Notes: a model not told the origin generated them from the sequence alone. 64,000 nt of DNA from Streptomyces sp. WMMB 322 (GCF_900090145.1 NZ_FMHI01000001.1:186001-250000); one strand, 5' to 3'; counted from the stretch's first letter, positions 22,234 through 30,721 are shown. Numbers and translations are program-made.

Positions 22234-22839
22234 TCACACGCGGGGAAAGCGTGCGCGCAGCGTCCACACGACCGGGTTGTCAGCCAGCCCTTCGTGCATG
22301 TCGGTCAGGTCCGCGAGGAGGTCGTGGAGGAAGTCGCGGGCCTCGCGGCGCAGTTCCGTGTGCTGGAAGGTGAGCGGGGGCTCGCCCCGCGCTGACCAGT
22401 CGGCGGTGATGTCCACCCAGCCGAACCGCCGCTCGAAGCGCATCCGGTCGGTGCTCTCGGTGAAGTCCACCTCTGCGTATCGCGGCCCTGCTGCGCGGCT
22501 TCCGGGGGGCACTTCCCCCGGCTTCTCCCCCTGGCTTCGCCGGGGTGGGACCTCCCCGGCGAAGCCAGGGGAAGTGCCCCCAGGGGAGACCCCGCCCCGG
22601 CCGGAGGCCGGGGGAGGGCCGGCGTCGAGCAGCTCCACCGTGTCGCACAGTGCCCAGGCGAAGTCGAGGACCGGCAACCATCCCCAGGCTGTGGACAGTT
22701 CACGGTCCGCCTCCGTGTCCGCGAGGTAGACGTCCCCGCTGAACAGATCGTGGCGCAGTGCCCGTACGTCCGCCGTCCGGTAGTCCGTCTGCGGCGGGTC
22801 GGGGAAGCGGCGGGAGAGGGAGTAGCCGATGTCGAGCAC
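22234..22839 (-). CDS. Conserved-looking protein of unknown function with in-frame palindrome insert
   Basis: A protein of about 201 residues read from a GTG at 22839 (VLDIGYSLSRRFPDPPQ). I do not recognise a domain. The N-terminal 70 and C-terminal 85 residues look like ordinary folded protein (DRMRFERRFGWVDITADWSA). Between them residues 74-112 are Gly/Pro/Ser-rich and are encoded by a large nested DNA palindrome (22505-22581 plus flank to 22620). The palindrome therefore appears to have entered the gene without breaking the frame. The start is uncertain because no ribosome site is seen. Confidence 0.6.
   Translation of the reverse strand: MLDIGYSLSRRFPDPPQTDYRTADVRALRHDLFSGDVYLADTEADRELSTAWGWLPVLDFAWALCDTVELLDAGPPPASGRGGVSPGGTSPGFAGEVPPRRSQGEKPGEVPPGSRAAGPRYAEVDFTESTDRMRFERRFGWVDITADWSARGEPPLTFQHTELRREARDFLHDLLADLTDMHEGLADNPVVWTLRARFPRV
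22505..22620. repeat. Nested palindromic element inside a coding sequence
   Basis: The outer arms are 14-base perfect inverted repeats (GGGGGCACTTCCCC at 22505-22518 and its complement at 22568-22581). The inner arms are 15-base perfect inverted repeats (22531-22545 and 22554-22568) around an eight-base loop. A second GC-rich unit to 22620 resembles the 37-base palindromes at 34367 and 37294. It is translated in frame in the host gene. Confidence 0.85.
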
Positions 22840-22901
22840 GGGAGCGATCGTGTCACGCCGCGGGCGTCGCGTCCGCGGCGCGGGCCGGCGGCCGGAACAC
22901 G

Positions 22902-22942
22902 GCGAGGGCGGCGCCCCCTTCGACGGGAGGCGCCGCCCTCGC
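22902..22942 (-). terminator. Terminator hairpin downstream of terD
   Basis: A perfect 14-base-pair stem (22902-22915 with 22929-22942) that can extend by three further pairs in the loop. It lies 42 bases past the terD stop. Confidence 0.8.
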
Positions 22943-22984
22943 TCCGTACTCCCCGCGTCGGGGAGCACGCACTCGGCGACCGCG

Positions 22985-23560
22985 TCAGACGTTGACGCCG
23001 AAGTCCTGCGCGATGCCGACCAGTCCGGACGCGTAGCCCTGGCCGACGGCACGGAACTTCCACTCCGCGCCGTTGCGGTACAGCTCGCCGAAGACCATGG
23101 CGGTCTCCGTGGCCGCGTCCTCGCTCAGGTCGTAGCGCGCGATCTCGGACTGGTTGGCCTGGTTGACGATGCGGATGAAGGCGTTGCGCACCTGGCCGAA
23201 ATTCTGGCTGCGGCTTTCGGCGTCGTAGATCGAGACCGGGAAGACGATCTTTTCGACGTCGCCGGGCAGGCCGGCCAGGTTGACGTTGATCTGCTCGTCG
23301 TCGCCCTCGCCCTCTCCGGTGACGTTGTCACCGGTGTGCACGATGCTCTGGTCCGGCGTCGCCTTGTTGTTGAAGAAGACGAAGTGCTGGTCGGAGTAGA
23401 CCTTGCCGGCCGTGTTCACCGCGATGGCGCTCGCGTCCAGGTCGAAGTCGGTGCCGGTGGTGGTGCGGACGTCCCAGCCGAGGCCGACCGTGACGGCCGT
23501 CAGGCCCGGTGCCTCCTTGGTCAGGGAGACGTTGCCGCCCTTGGACAGGCTTACAGCCAT
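22985..23560 (-). CDS. terD: TerD-family stress protein
   Basis: A 191-residue TerD protein. The family signature is clear: [20 protein letters not shown], then [20 protein letters not shown] with acidic residues of the first calcium site, [14 protein letters not shown] with the second, and [20 protein letters not shown]. TerD proteins bind calcium and are linked to tellurite resistance and, in streptomycetes, to calcium-related differentiation. Streptomycetes have many paralogues, so the exact role is unknown. A GGAAGGG box precedes the ATG and a strong hairpin follows the gene. Confidence 0.96.
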   Translation of the reverse strand: MAVSLSKGGNVSLTKEAPGLTAVTVGLGWDVRTTTGTDFDLDASAIAVNTAGKVYSDQHFVFFNNKATPDQSIVHTGDNVTGEGEGDDEQINVNLAGLPGDVEKIVFPVSIYDAESRSQNFGQVRNAFIRIVNQANQSEIARYDLSEDAATETAMVFGELYRNGAEWKFRAVGQGYASGLVGIAQDFGVNV

Positions 23561-23724
23561 GGGGATGCCCTTCCGTTGGTGAGATCCGATGTGGAACCGG
23601 CCGGCGGCCGGTGGAAGTCGCTCGGGAGCTCGTTCCTACCCCTGCACAACGCACCTCGTACATGGCGGGGTTCCAGGTCCCCGGTGGAAAAAGCCGGTGG
23701 CCCGGACAAGAGCGGGGAGCGACC

Positions 23725-24174
23725 ATGGGAGACATGTCCCCGTCCCCTTTTGTCATCCGCGGATCGGTTTCGTTGCCCGAGGCCGAGCTGGTGTGGCGCT
23801 TCACGCGCTCGTCGGGGCCGGGCGGGCAGCACGTCAACACGAGTGACACCCAGGTCGAGCTGCGGTTCGACCTCGCGGAAAGCGACGCGCTGCCCGCGGT
23901 GTGGAAGGAGCGCGCCCTGGAGCGGCTCGCGGGCACGGGCAGCCTCGTCGGCGGCGGTGTCGTGGTCGTCCGGGCGAGCGAGCACCGGTCCCAGTGGCGG
24001 AACCGCGAGGCGGCGGGCCGGCGGATGGCCGCGCTTCTCGCGGAGGCGACGGCGCCCCCGCCGCGCCCGCGCCGCAAGAAGAAGGTGCCGCGCGGGGTGA
24101 ACGAGCGCCGGCTCCGTCAGAAGAAGCAGCGGGGCGACATCAAGCGCGGGCGCTCGGGACGCGACTGGTCGTGA
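23725..24174 (+). CDS. arfB: Peptidyl-tRNA hydrolase ArfB (YaeJ), ribosome rescue
   Basis: A 149-residue ribosome-rescue release factor. The GGQ loop is SSGPGGQHVNTSDTQVEL near residues 31-48, where GGQ hydrolyses peptidyl-tRNA. A flexible linker and a strongly basic tail follow (from about 110: RPRRKKKVPRGVNERRLRQK) that would enter the empty mRNA channel. The ATG at 23725 is preceded by GGGGAG. It is divergent from terD. Confidence 0.95.
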   Translation: MGDMSPSPFVIRGSVSLPEAELVWRFTRSSGPGGQHVNTSDTQVELRFDLAESDALPAVWKERALERLAGTGSLVGGGVVVVRASEHRSQWRNREAAGRRMAALLAEATAPPPRPRRKKKVPRGVNERRLRQKKQRGDIKRGRSGRDWS

Positions 24175-24341
24175 ACTCCCTTTCCCGCGCGCGCCGTCGG
24201 GGCTCTCGGGCCGTTCCCGCCCGGCACCCCCGGCCGGGGGCCGACGCGGGGCAGAGGCAGGGGAACGAAGCCGGAACCGAGGCGGCGGACCGGCTCGGGG
24301 AGACCGGCTAGGGGGACCAACGCGGGGGACCAACTCGGAGG

Positions 24342-24923
24342 TCAGGAGCCGCCGTTGCTCAGCGAGCGGTAGTGACCCCGGTAGTACAGGAGCGGTCCGG
24401 TGTCCGCGACGTGCGGCAGTCCCGTGCTCAGCACCCTCCCGATGACGAGGGTGTGATCGCCCGCCCGCACGCGCTGCTCGGTGCAGCACTCGACCGTGGC
24501 CAGGGCCCCGTCCACCAGCGGTGCCCCGGATGCCTCACCGCGGGTGTGCGGGAGTTCGCGGAAGAGGAGCCTGTCGCTGAGCCGGCCCTTCATCGCGAAG
24601 CGGCCGGCGGTCTGGCGCTGGCTCTCGGTGAGCAGGGAGGTGGCCCAGTAGGGGCGGCGCTCCAGCAGTTCGTCCATGCGCGATCCGTCGCGGACGCTGA
24701 CCATGACCAGCGGCGGTTCGAGCGAGACGGACATGAAGGCGCTGGCGGTCATGCCGACGTCCGCGCCCTCGGGGCCGTCGTCGGGGTCGAATGCCGTCAC
24801 CAGCACCACCCCTGCCGCCAGTCTCGCCATGGCCGCCCGGAACTCGTCCTCGCTCACCCCCTCAGCATGGGGCATCGGGTGGTCCGGCGCCGGGGTCGTC
24901 TGCTGCTGAACTGCGTGTGACAC
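24342..24923 (-). CDS. Flavin reductase-family FMN-binding protein
   Basis: A protein of about 193 residues of the flavin reductase (split-barrel) family. The FMN-binding core begins FRAAMARLAAGVVLVTA, then has GMTASAFMSVSLEPPLVMVSV, and ends with LLYYRGHYRSL. Such proteins pass reduced flavin to a monooxygenase or reduce other flavin substrates, but no partner is adjacent. The start is uncertain: GTG at 24923 or ATG at 24875, neither with a good ribosome site. It is divergent from the GGDEF gene across 514 bases. Confidence 0.85.
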   Translation of the reverse strand: MSHAVQQQTTPAPDHPMPHAEGVSEDEFRAAMARLAAGVVLVTAFDPDDGPEGADVGMTASAFMSVSLEPPLVMVSVRDGSRMDELLERRPYWATSLLTESQRQTAGRFAMKGRLSDRLLFRELPHTRGEASGAPLVDGALATVECCTEQRVRAGDHTLVIGRVLSTGLPHVADTGPLLYYRGHYRSLSNGGS

Positions 24924-25437
24924 GTCAAAAACGCTAACTGCTGCCCTCCGCCGGATGCATCGGCCCCCGGGACCAGGACTTCGGACCCATGATCGGCAAA
25001 GGCGGACGGTCCGGATCTGTGACCGTACTGTGCTCTTTGTGTGCACATTGCAGGTCTGTGTGGTGACGGAGCTGTGACCAGGGACGGGAGTCCGCAGGGC
25101 GTCCAGAGCCCCTGTGAGCGCGGATGCCGGGGCGCGCGAAGGTTGCACATAGGGGGCGTGAAAAGGGGCGCTTTCCAGGCTCTACGCTCCGGTAAGGCCG
25201 TACTGTCTGTGGACCGGTCATTCGGTCGAGAGCGTCGACCGAGGGCGGAGTGCGCCGCGGGAGCACACGGAGAGGAGTCAACAGGCTGCGTACGGTTGTG
25301 ACTTGAGTCACAGCGGGCAATAATTGTTGACCCTGTGTACCTGGAGAACAGCTCGCTGTGATTCAGTGGCCGTGGCAGTCGGACAATGACGTCCCGTGAA
25401 CACCTGGAGTTGACGAACGAGGCTCAGGGGGAGGGCG
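24924..25437. promoter_or_regulatory. Long divergent control region upstream of the GGDEF gene
   Basis: 514 bases without a convincing gene. It contains a perfect inverted repeat (TGTGACT at 25297-25303, AGTCACA at 25306-25312, two-base spacer). This overlaps a possible -35 (TTGTGA, 25296-25301) placed 17 bases before AATAAT (25319-25324). It is a plausible promoter with a built-in operator. The repeat does not match the BldD box AGTGA-N-TCACT. A long untranslated leader of about 100 bases would result. Confidence 0.5.
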
Positions 25438-27081
25438 ATGGAAACCGAGTCGGAGCCCTACGTCCGCCTTGCCAGCCTGCGTGAGCTGCACCTCGTCGTG
25501 TCACGGCTGAGCACCGCCCGCAGCCTCGCCGACACCCTGCAGACCGTCGCCGACGGCGTGGTCGAGGGGCTGGGCTTCGAGATAGCGGCGGTCAATCTTG
25601 TACGTCCCGAGGGCGACCTCGTCGTCGCCGCTGTCGCCGGCAGCCAGGGAGCCGAGGCGATGATGGCGGGCCGGACCGGCTCGCGGGCCTCCTGGGACCG
25701 CCGGCTGTCGATGGGGGAGGCGTGGGGCAACCTGCGGTTCATCCCCTACACGGAGGGCTGGGTCCTCGACCACGACGACGTACCGCAGTGGCATTCCACC
25801 GGCCCCGCCCCCCGGTCGCCCGACGACTGGCACCCCATGGACCGCCTCTTCGCCCCGCTGTACGCCTCCGACAGCGAACTGCTCGGCGTCCTCTCCGTCG
25901 ACAGACCCCGCAACGGACGGCGGCCCGGCCCCTGGGGCCGCGAGGCGCTTCAGCTCTACTCGTCCCAGGCCGCGATAGCCCTCAGCAACGCACGGCTGCG
26001 CTCCAACATGCAGCGTGCCCTCGTCCGCCTGGAGCGGGAGCAGTCGGCGCTGCGCGCCAGCGAGGAGAGCTTCCGGCAGGCCTTCGAGTACGCACCGAGC
26101 GGGATGGCCGTCGCCGAGATGGGCGGGGACCAGCACGGCCGCCTCATCCGCATCAACGACGCGCTGTGCAGGCTGCTCGGGCGGCCCGCCTCCGCCATGC
26201 GGCGCTACTCCTTCTCCGACATAGTCCATCCCGAGGACATCGGCACCCTGCTGCGCACGTCCGCGGAAGGCGGCCGTGCGGAGCTGCGGCTGGCCCGGCG
26301 CGACGGCTCGTACGTATGGGTCTCGCTGCGCAACTCCGTGGTGGCCGACACCGCGGACGGGCCGCGTTTCCTGCTGACCCACGTCGAGGACATCGAGGAC
26401 CGCAAGCGGCACGAACTCCAGCTGGCCCACCGCGCGAGCCACGACTCCCTCACCGGGCTGCCCAACAGCGCCGAGCTGCGCACCCGCTTGAACGGGCGCC
26501 TGTGCGCCCGGCCGGGGCCCGCCGTCTCCGGCGTGATGCAGCCGGGCCGGAACGGGGACGCCGGCCACGGGCCCGGCTCCGTGACTCCTTTCGACGACGC
26601 CGGCTCGGGCGTGATCGCGTCCACGGGCATGTACGACCCGCACCACACGCACGCGGTGCCGCCGACCGGCACCGTCCAGGGTGAGAAAGGTCTCGCGGTC
26701 CTGTTCTGCGACCTGGACGGCTTCAAGTCGATCAACGACCGTTTCGGGCACAACTGCGGGGACGCCGTACTCGTCGAGGTCGCGCGCCGGCTCTCCGCCG
26801 GGGTGCGGGACAACGACACGGTGGCCCGCATGGGCGGCGACGAGTTCGTGGTGCTCACGGACGGGGTGGGTCCGGCCGAGGCGCAGGATCTGGCCGTCCG
26901 CCTGCGGAACGCGATCATCCCGCCGATCCGCGTCGACGGACGTGCGGTGCGCGTCGGAGCCAGCTTCGGCATCGGGTGGGCGGGGTGCGGGATGACCGCG
27001 GAGGAGGTCCTGCAGTCGGCGGACCAGCGGATGTACGTGGAGAAGCGATCCCGCTCCAAGGGGCAGCGCCGGGCCGGCTAG
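25438..27081 (+). CDS. cdgB: Diguanylate cyclase, GAF-PAS-GGDEF (CdgB type)
   Basis: A 547-residue cytoplasmic enzyme predicted to make cyclic di-GMP, the signal that holds Streptomyces in vegetative growth through BldD. It has a GAF domain (about 15-190), a PAS/PAC domain (about 208-330, FRQAFEYAPSGMAVAEM to HVEDIEDRKRHE) and a GGDEF domain (about 335-545). The active motif is GGDEF near 465. RDND lies exactly five residues before it, fitting the inhibitory RxxD site. A Gly/Pro-rich insert of about 60 residues (357-418) splits the GGDEF domain after its first helix. Domain order and neighbours match CdgB of S. coelicolor as I recall it. The stop codon TAG is the edge of a MITE. Confidence 0.9.
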   Translation: METESEPYVRLASLRELHLVVSRLSTARSLADTLQTVADGVVEGLGFEIAAVNLVRPEGDLVVAAVAGSQGAEAMMAGRTGSRASWDRRLSMGEAWGNLRFIPYTEGWVLDHDDVPQWHSTGPAPRSPDDWHPMDRLFAPLYASDSELLGVLSVDRPRNGRRPGPWGREALQLYSSQAAIALSNARLRSNMQRALVRLEREQSALRASEESFRQAFEYAPSGMAVAEMGGDQHGRLIRINDALCRLLGRPASAMRRYSFSDIVHPEDIGTLLRTSAEGGRAELRLARRDGSYVWVSLRNSVVADTADGPRFLLTHVEDIEDRKRHELQLAHRASHDSLTGLPNSAELRTRLNGRLCARPGPAVSGVMQPGRNGDAGHGPGSVTPFDDAGSGVIASTGMYDPHHTHAVPPTGTVQGEKGLAVLFCDLDGFKSINDRFGHNCGDAVLVEVARRLSAGVRDNDTVARMGGDEFVVLTDGVGPAEAQDLAVRLRNAIIPPIRVDGRAVRVGASFGIGWAGCGMTAEEVLQSADQRMYVEKRSRSKGQRRAG

Positions 27082-27255
27082 GGCCTGTCTGACAAATAGC
27101 GTCGTACGTCCGTCAGGACGTGGGTTGCGGTGTCTGGTGCGTGCGGTCGCAAGGCGGAGGAGGAGAGCGCAGCGGGCTGCGCCGACGATCGACAACGCAG
27201 CGAACGTGCGTGCCAGACACCGCAACCCAGACGGGATTTGTCAGACAGGGCCTAG
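27078..27255. mobile_element. MITE-like element with nested inverted repeats
   Basis: A 178-base element bounded by CTAG at both ends (27078-27081 and 27252-27255). It has 14-base perfect terminal inverted repeats (CCTGTCTGACAAAT at 27084-27097, complement at 27236-27249). A second perfect 16-base inverted pair lies inside (27122-27137 and 27213-27228). It holds no gene. CTAG or TA flanks and short terminal repeats fit a nonautonomous relative of IS5-type elements. The left CTAG contains the cdgB stop codon. Confidence 0.85.
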
Positions 27256-27442
27256 GGCCGGGCCCCGGGGCGGCGCCGGGCCGGAACGCGGCGCCGGACC
27301 GGAAGGCAGCGGAGGGGCCCGCTCCGAGTACGGGCTTGATCCGCTCCTTCCGGCCATTGCGCGATCACCCGGCGTTGGCGTAGCCATCACTCCGGAGAGG
27401 TAGGCTCGGCCGGATACGTGACGCAGTTGGGAGTGACAGGGG
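27256..27442. promoter_or_regulatory. Leader region of the CBM protein gene
   Basis: 187 bases between the MITE and the next ATG. GGGAG (27429-27433) is a likely ribosome site. No defined promoter boxes are seen. Any promoter must lie here unless reads run through the MITE from cdgB. Confidence 0.3.
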
Positions 27443-28420
27443 ATGACCGCCGAGAACGACGGCACCGGTGCGACGCCGGAAGGCGACGACCCGTTCGCCT
27501 ACCTTTACCGCCAGGAAGGCGGTGAGGGCTCTCCGGCGCCTCAGAGCGGAGCTCCCAGGCGCTCGTACAACCAGGTCCGCGCGGTCGGCGAGCGCCAGTA
27601 CGGCGGATATGGCGGGCAGTACGGCGGCCAGCACGGCGGTGGTGCGGGCACCCAGCAGACCGCCGCGTACGGGCAGCAGCCCAACGCGCACTACGCCGCC
27701 CCGGAGACGATGCCCGGCGGCCGCGCGGCCGCCCAGCAGTCCCCCGGCGGCCACGGCGGGGGCAACGGACACGGTGCCCCGGGCGGGCGCAGCCGCAACG
27801 GCCTTCTCATAGGGGCGCTTTCCGTCGTCGCCGCGGTCGTCATCGGCATCGGCGCGGCCATCTACTTCAACTCGGGCGGCGAGGAGGGCCAGGACGCCGG
27901 CGCCACCGCCGGTGCCGGCGCCGGCGACGGGGGCAAGGGCCAGGACCAGGATCAGGACACCGGTGCCGACAAGCCCAGCAAGGGCGAGCTGATCGGTGAG
28001 AAGCAGGACGCCTCCGGGTTCCAGCTGGCCGGTGGCGCTGCCGCGGCCAGCGACATTCCGGGAGCGGCGAGCAAGGACGGTTCGTACGTCGGGTCGATGA
28101 ACGTCACCGGTGCTTCGGCGACTTGGTCCGCGGACGTCCCGGAGGCCGGCGCGTACACCCTCTTCGTGCGGTACGGCGTACCGGGCAAGGACGCGAACTC
28201 GACGCTGACGATCAACGGGCAGCCCGCCTCGCAGCCCCTGAACATGTCGAACTTCGGCAAGGCCCAGGAGGGCGACTGGGAGAAGGGCTGGACCCGGACC
28301 TGGGCCTGGGTCTCCCTGAAGCAGGGCAGCAACACCTTCAAGCTCTCCTGCGAGCAGGGCAACAAGTGCGACTTCAACCTCGACCAGGCCTGGCTGAAGG
28401 CCGGCAAGGTGAAGCGCTGA
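27443..28420 (+). CDS. Membrane-anchored carbohydrate-binding-module protein
   Basis: A 325-residue protein with a Gly/Tyr/Gln-rich N-terminal region (about 40-115, YGGYGGQYGGQHGG), one membrane segment at about 120-142 (GLLIGALSVVAAVVIGIGAAIYF), an acidic Gly/Asp linker (about 143-180), and a C-terminal CBM6/CBM35-like beta sandwich (about 190-325). The sandwich shows the usual YTLFVRYGVPGKDANSTLTI and CDFNLDQAWL ends. The orientation places the module outside the cell, so it probably binds wall or environmental polysaccharide. No catalytic domain is present. It precedes the amino-sugar locus but is transcribed toward it. Confidence 0.85.
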   Translation: MTAENDGTGATPEGDDPFAYLYRQEGGEGSPAPQSGAPRRSYNQVRAVGERQYGGYGGQYGGQHGGGAGTQQTAAYGQQPNAHYAAPETMPGGRAAAQQSPGGHGGGNGHGAPGGRSRNGLLIGALSVVAAVVIGIGAAIYFNSGGEEGQDAGATAGAGAGDGGKGQDQDQDTGADKPSKGELIGEKQDASGFQLAGGAAAASDIPGAASKDGSYVGSMNVTGASATWSADVPEAGAYTLFVRYGVPGKDANSTLTINGQPASQPLNMSNFGKAQEGDWEKGWTRTWAWVSLKQGSNTFKLSCEQGNKCDFNLDQAWLKAGKVKR

Positions 28421-28485
28421 GCTCACACTCAGGCGCCGGCGCCTGCGGGCCCGTCCGCCTGCGGGCCTCCTGCGTCAGCCGGCCC

Positions 28486-29427
28486 TCATCCGTCCACGGG
28501 TTCGCTGCTCTCCTCGACCGTCACCTCTGACAGCAGGTCCGCGTGGACCTGCTCGTCGAACTCCCCCGCTGTGGGGGCCCGTACCGTCGCCGCCGACAGT
28601 GCGACCGCGCGTGCCAGCCGCTCGGGCCACGGCAGCTCCTCGACCATCCCGGACAGCAGCCCCGCCACCGCGGAGTCGCCCGCTCCGGTGGGGTTCCCCG
28701 CGAAGGACCGGGGCGGCCCCGCCTGCCATGTGCCGTCCGGGGTCACCAGCAGCATGCCGTCGGGGCCGAGGGACGCCGCCACCGAGTGCGCCCCGCGCCG
28801 TTGCGCCGCCCGCGCCGCGCGCAGCGGCTCGGTCGTGCCGGTGATCCCGGCGAGTTCCACGGCGTTGGGCTTGACGAGGTCGGGGCGTGCGGCGAGGCCG
28901 CGGCGAAGCGGTTCGCCGCTGGTGTCGAGGACGACGGGGACGCCGGCCGCGTGCGCGTCCCGCGTCAGCTGCGCGTAGGCGCCCACCGGCACTCCCGGCG
29001 GCAGGCTCCCGCACAGCGCGACCGCCTCGACGCCGTCCTCGTGCAGCAGCCGTGCGTAGGTCTCCCGGAACGCGGACCACTCCTCCGGGGAGATGTGCGG
29101 GCCCGGCTCGTTGAACTGCGTGGAGCCGCCGCCCGATTCGTCGACGACGCCGACGGTACGGCGCGTGCTGCCGCTCGTCGCTACGAGCCTGTCCTCGATG
29201 TTCCGTTCCCCGGCCAGCAGTTCGCGCAGTTCCGAGCCGGTGAGTCCGCCGGCGAAGCCGGTGACGACCGATGCGTGGCCGAGCGCTGCGAGCACGCGTG
29301 CCACGTTGAGCCCCTTTCCGCCGGGGCGCTGCACCACCTCCCGCACCTGGTGCGAGTCGTGCGCGTGGAGACGCGGCACCCGGTAGGTGAGGTCGAGGGC
29401 GGTGTTGAGCGTGACCGTCAGGATCAC
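28486..29427 (-). CDS. PfkB-family sugar-phosphate kinase (1-phosphofructokinase-like)
   Basis: A protein of about 313 residues of the PfkB/ribokinase fold. It shows signature 1 (GGKGLNVARVLAALG near 37) and signature 2 (NPTGAGDSAVAGLLSG near 240), where the Asp of GAGDS is the catalytic base. The start VILTVTLNTALDLTY is typical of hexose-phosphate kinases of the 1-phosphofructokinase/tagatose-6-phosphate group. The GTG at 29427 with GGAG nine bases upstream is preferred over an ATG 18 codons earlier. It follows nagA on the same strand with a gap of 130 bases, so a role in amino-sugar or hexose-phosphate use is possible. Confidence 0.88.
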   Translation of the reverse strand: MILTVTLNTALDLTYRVPRLHAHDSHQVREVVQRPGGKGLNVARVLAALGHASVVTGFAGGLTGSELRELLAGERNIEDRLVATSGSTRRTVGVVDESGGGSTQFNEPGPHISPEEWSAFRETYARLLHEDGVEAVALCGSLPPGVPVGAYAQLTRDAHAAGVPVVLDTSGEPLRRGLAARPDLVKPNAVELAGITGTTEPLRAARAAQRRGAHSVAASLGPDGMLLVTPDGTWQAGPPRSFAGNPTGAGDSAVAGLLSGMVEELPWPERLARAVALSAATVRAPTAGEFDEQVHADLLSEVTVEESSEPVDG

Positions 29428-29557
29428 GGAAGACAACTCCAGGGGGGACGGGGCGGGGACGGCAACCGCCCGAGCGATCATGCCATTTGGCCTCCGGCGC
29501 CGCGACCCCCGAGGGCCGGGACGGCGGCGTGTGACGGCTCGCCGGACGTACCGGAGG

Positions 29558-30721
29558 TCATCGCACGTCAGGCCGCAGCGCCCACTCGCCCCGGCGCATC
29601 ACGCCCGCCACTTCGAACGCCTCGTCGAGTACCACCAGGTCGGCGTACTTGCCCTCTTCCAGGGAGCCCGTGCGGTCCCCGACTCCCAGCAGCCGCGCCG
29701 GATTGGCCGACAGGGCGCGCACCGCTTCCTCCACGGCGATCCCGTCGACCGTGACGGCCCTGCGGAACGCCGCGTCGAGGGTGAGGGTCGAGCCCGCGAT
29801 CGAGCCGCCCTCCGTCAGGCGTGCAACCCCGTCGCGCACCTCCACCTCGAGCGGTCCGAGGGGGTAGCGCCCGTCGCCCATCCCGGCGGCCCCCATCGCA
29901 TCGGTGATGAAGGCGACGCGGCCTGCGCCGGCGCGGTGGAACGCCAACTCCAGGGCGGCGGGGTGGAGATGGGTGCCGTCGTTGATCAGCTCGACGGTGA
30001 CGCGCTCGTCCTCCAGCAGTGCCGCGACGGGCCCGGGGGCCCGGTGGCCGAGTGCGGGCATGGCGTTGAAGAGGTGGGTGGCGACGGTCGCGCCCGCCTC
30101 GACGGCCTCCACGGTCGCCTCGTACGTCGAGTCGGTGTGGCCGACGGCGGCGACGACGCCGCTGTCCGCGAGCATCCTCACCGAGTGCATGCCGCCCGGG
30201 AGTTCGGGAGCGAGGGTCACCATCCTCGCCGTGCCGCGTGCTGCGTCGACGAGCTTGCGCACCTCCGCCGGGTCGGGGTCGCGCAGCAGCGCGGGGTCGT
30301 GGGCGCCGCAGCGTCCCGGGGAGATGAACGGGCCCTCGAAGTGGATGCCGGCCAGCTCGCCCTGCTCGACCAACTCGCTGAGCGCGCCCGCCTGCTGGGC
30401 CAGGTCGCCGAGTTCGCCCGTGACGGTCGAGGCGACCATGGTGGTCGTGCCGTGCCGCCGGTGGGTGCCGATGACCTTCAGCGCCTCCTCGGCCGTTCCC
30501 GCGGAGAACGACGCACCGCCGCCGCCGTGCACGTGCATGTCGACGAAACCGGGCACGATCCAGTGGCCTGTCAGGTCGAGCGTGGGCGCCTGCCCGTCCG
30601 CGTTCGCGGCGATCAGCGGTCCCTCGACGGTGAGGGTGGCGTGCTCCGCCACGCCGTCCGGCAGCACCACCCGGGCACCGGTCAGGACGGTGCGCTCGCT
30701 CTTCGGGCTCGTGGGGCTCAT
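29558..30721 (-). CDS. nagA: N-acetylglucosamine-6-phosphate deacetylase NagA
   Basis: A 387-residue amidohydrolase that removes acetate from GlcNAc-6-phosphate, giving glucosamine-6-phosphate for glycolysis or wall synthesis. Metal and substrate motifs are present: VPGFVDMHVHGGGG with His63 and His65, HFEGPFISPGRCGAHDP, GHTDSTYE, HLFNAMPALGHR, and FITDAMGAAG with the catalytic Asp. The ATG overlaps the stop of the ROK kinase by four bases, so the two are cotranslated. A DasR-type operator upstream of the kinase would control both. Confidence 0.96.
   Translation of the reverse strand: MSPTSPKSERTVLTGARVVLPDGVAEHATLTVEGPLIAANADGQAPTLDLTGHWIVPGFVDMHVHGGGGASFSAGTAEEALKVIGTHRRHGTTTMVASTVTGELGDLAQQAGALSELVEQGELAGIHFEGPFISPGRCGAHDPALLRDPDPAEVRKLVDAARGTARMVTLAPELPGGMHSVRMLADSGVVAAVGHTDSTYEATVEAVEAGATVATHLFNAMPALGHRAPGPVAALLEDERVTVELINDGTHLHPAALELAFHRAGAGRVAFITDAMGAAGMGDGRYPLGPLEVEVRDGVARLTEGGSIAGSTLTLDAAFRRAVTVDGIAVEEAVRALSANPARLLGVGDRTGSLEEGKYADLVVLDEAFEVAGVMRRGEWALRPDVR

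Noticed and set aside
25297..25312. BldD box before cdgB
   Set aside because: The arms are TGACT/AGTCA rather than AGTGA/TCACT, so the known consensus is not met.
28431..28444. Fourteen-base perfect palindrome between the CBM gene and the sugar kinase gene as a terminator
   Set aside because: It has no loop and is short, so it is not convincing as a hairpin. It may be chance in GC-rich sequence.
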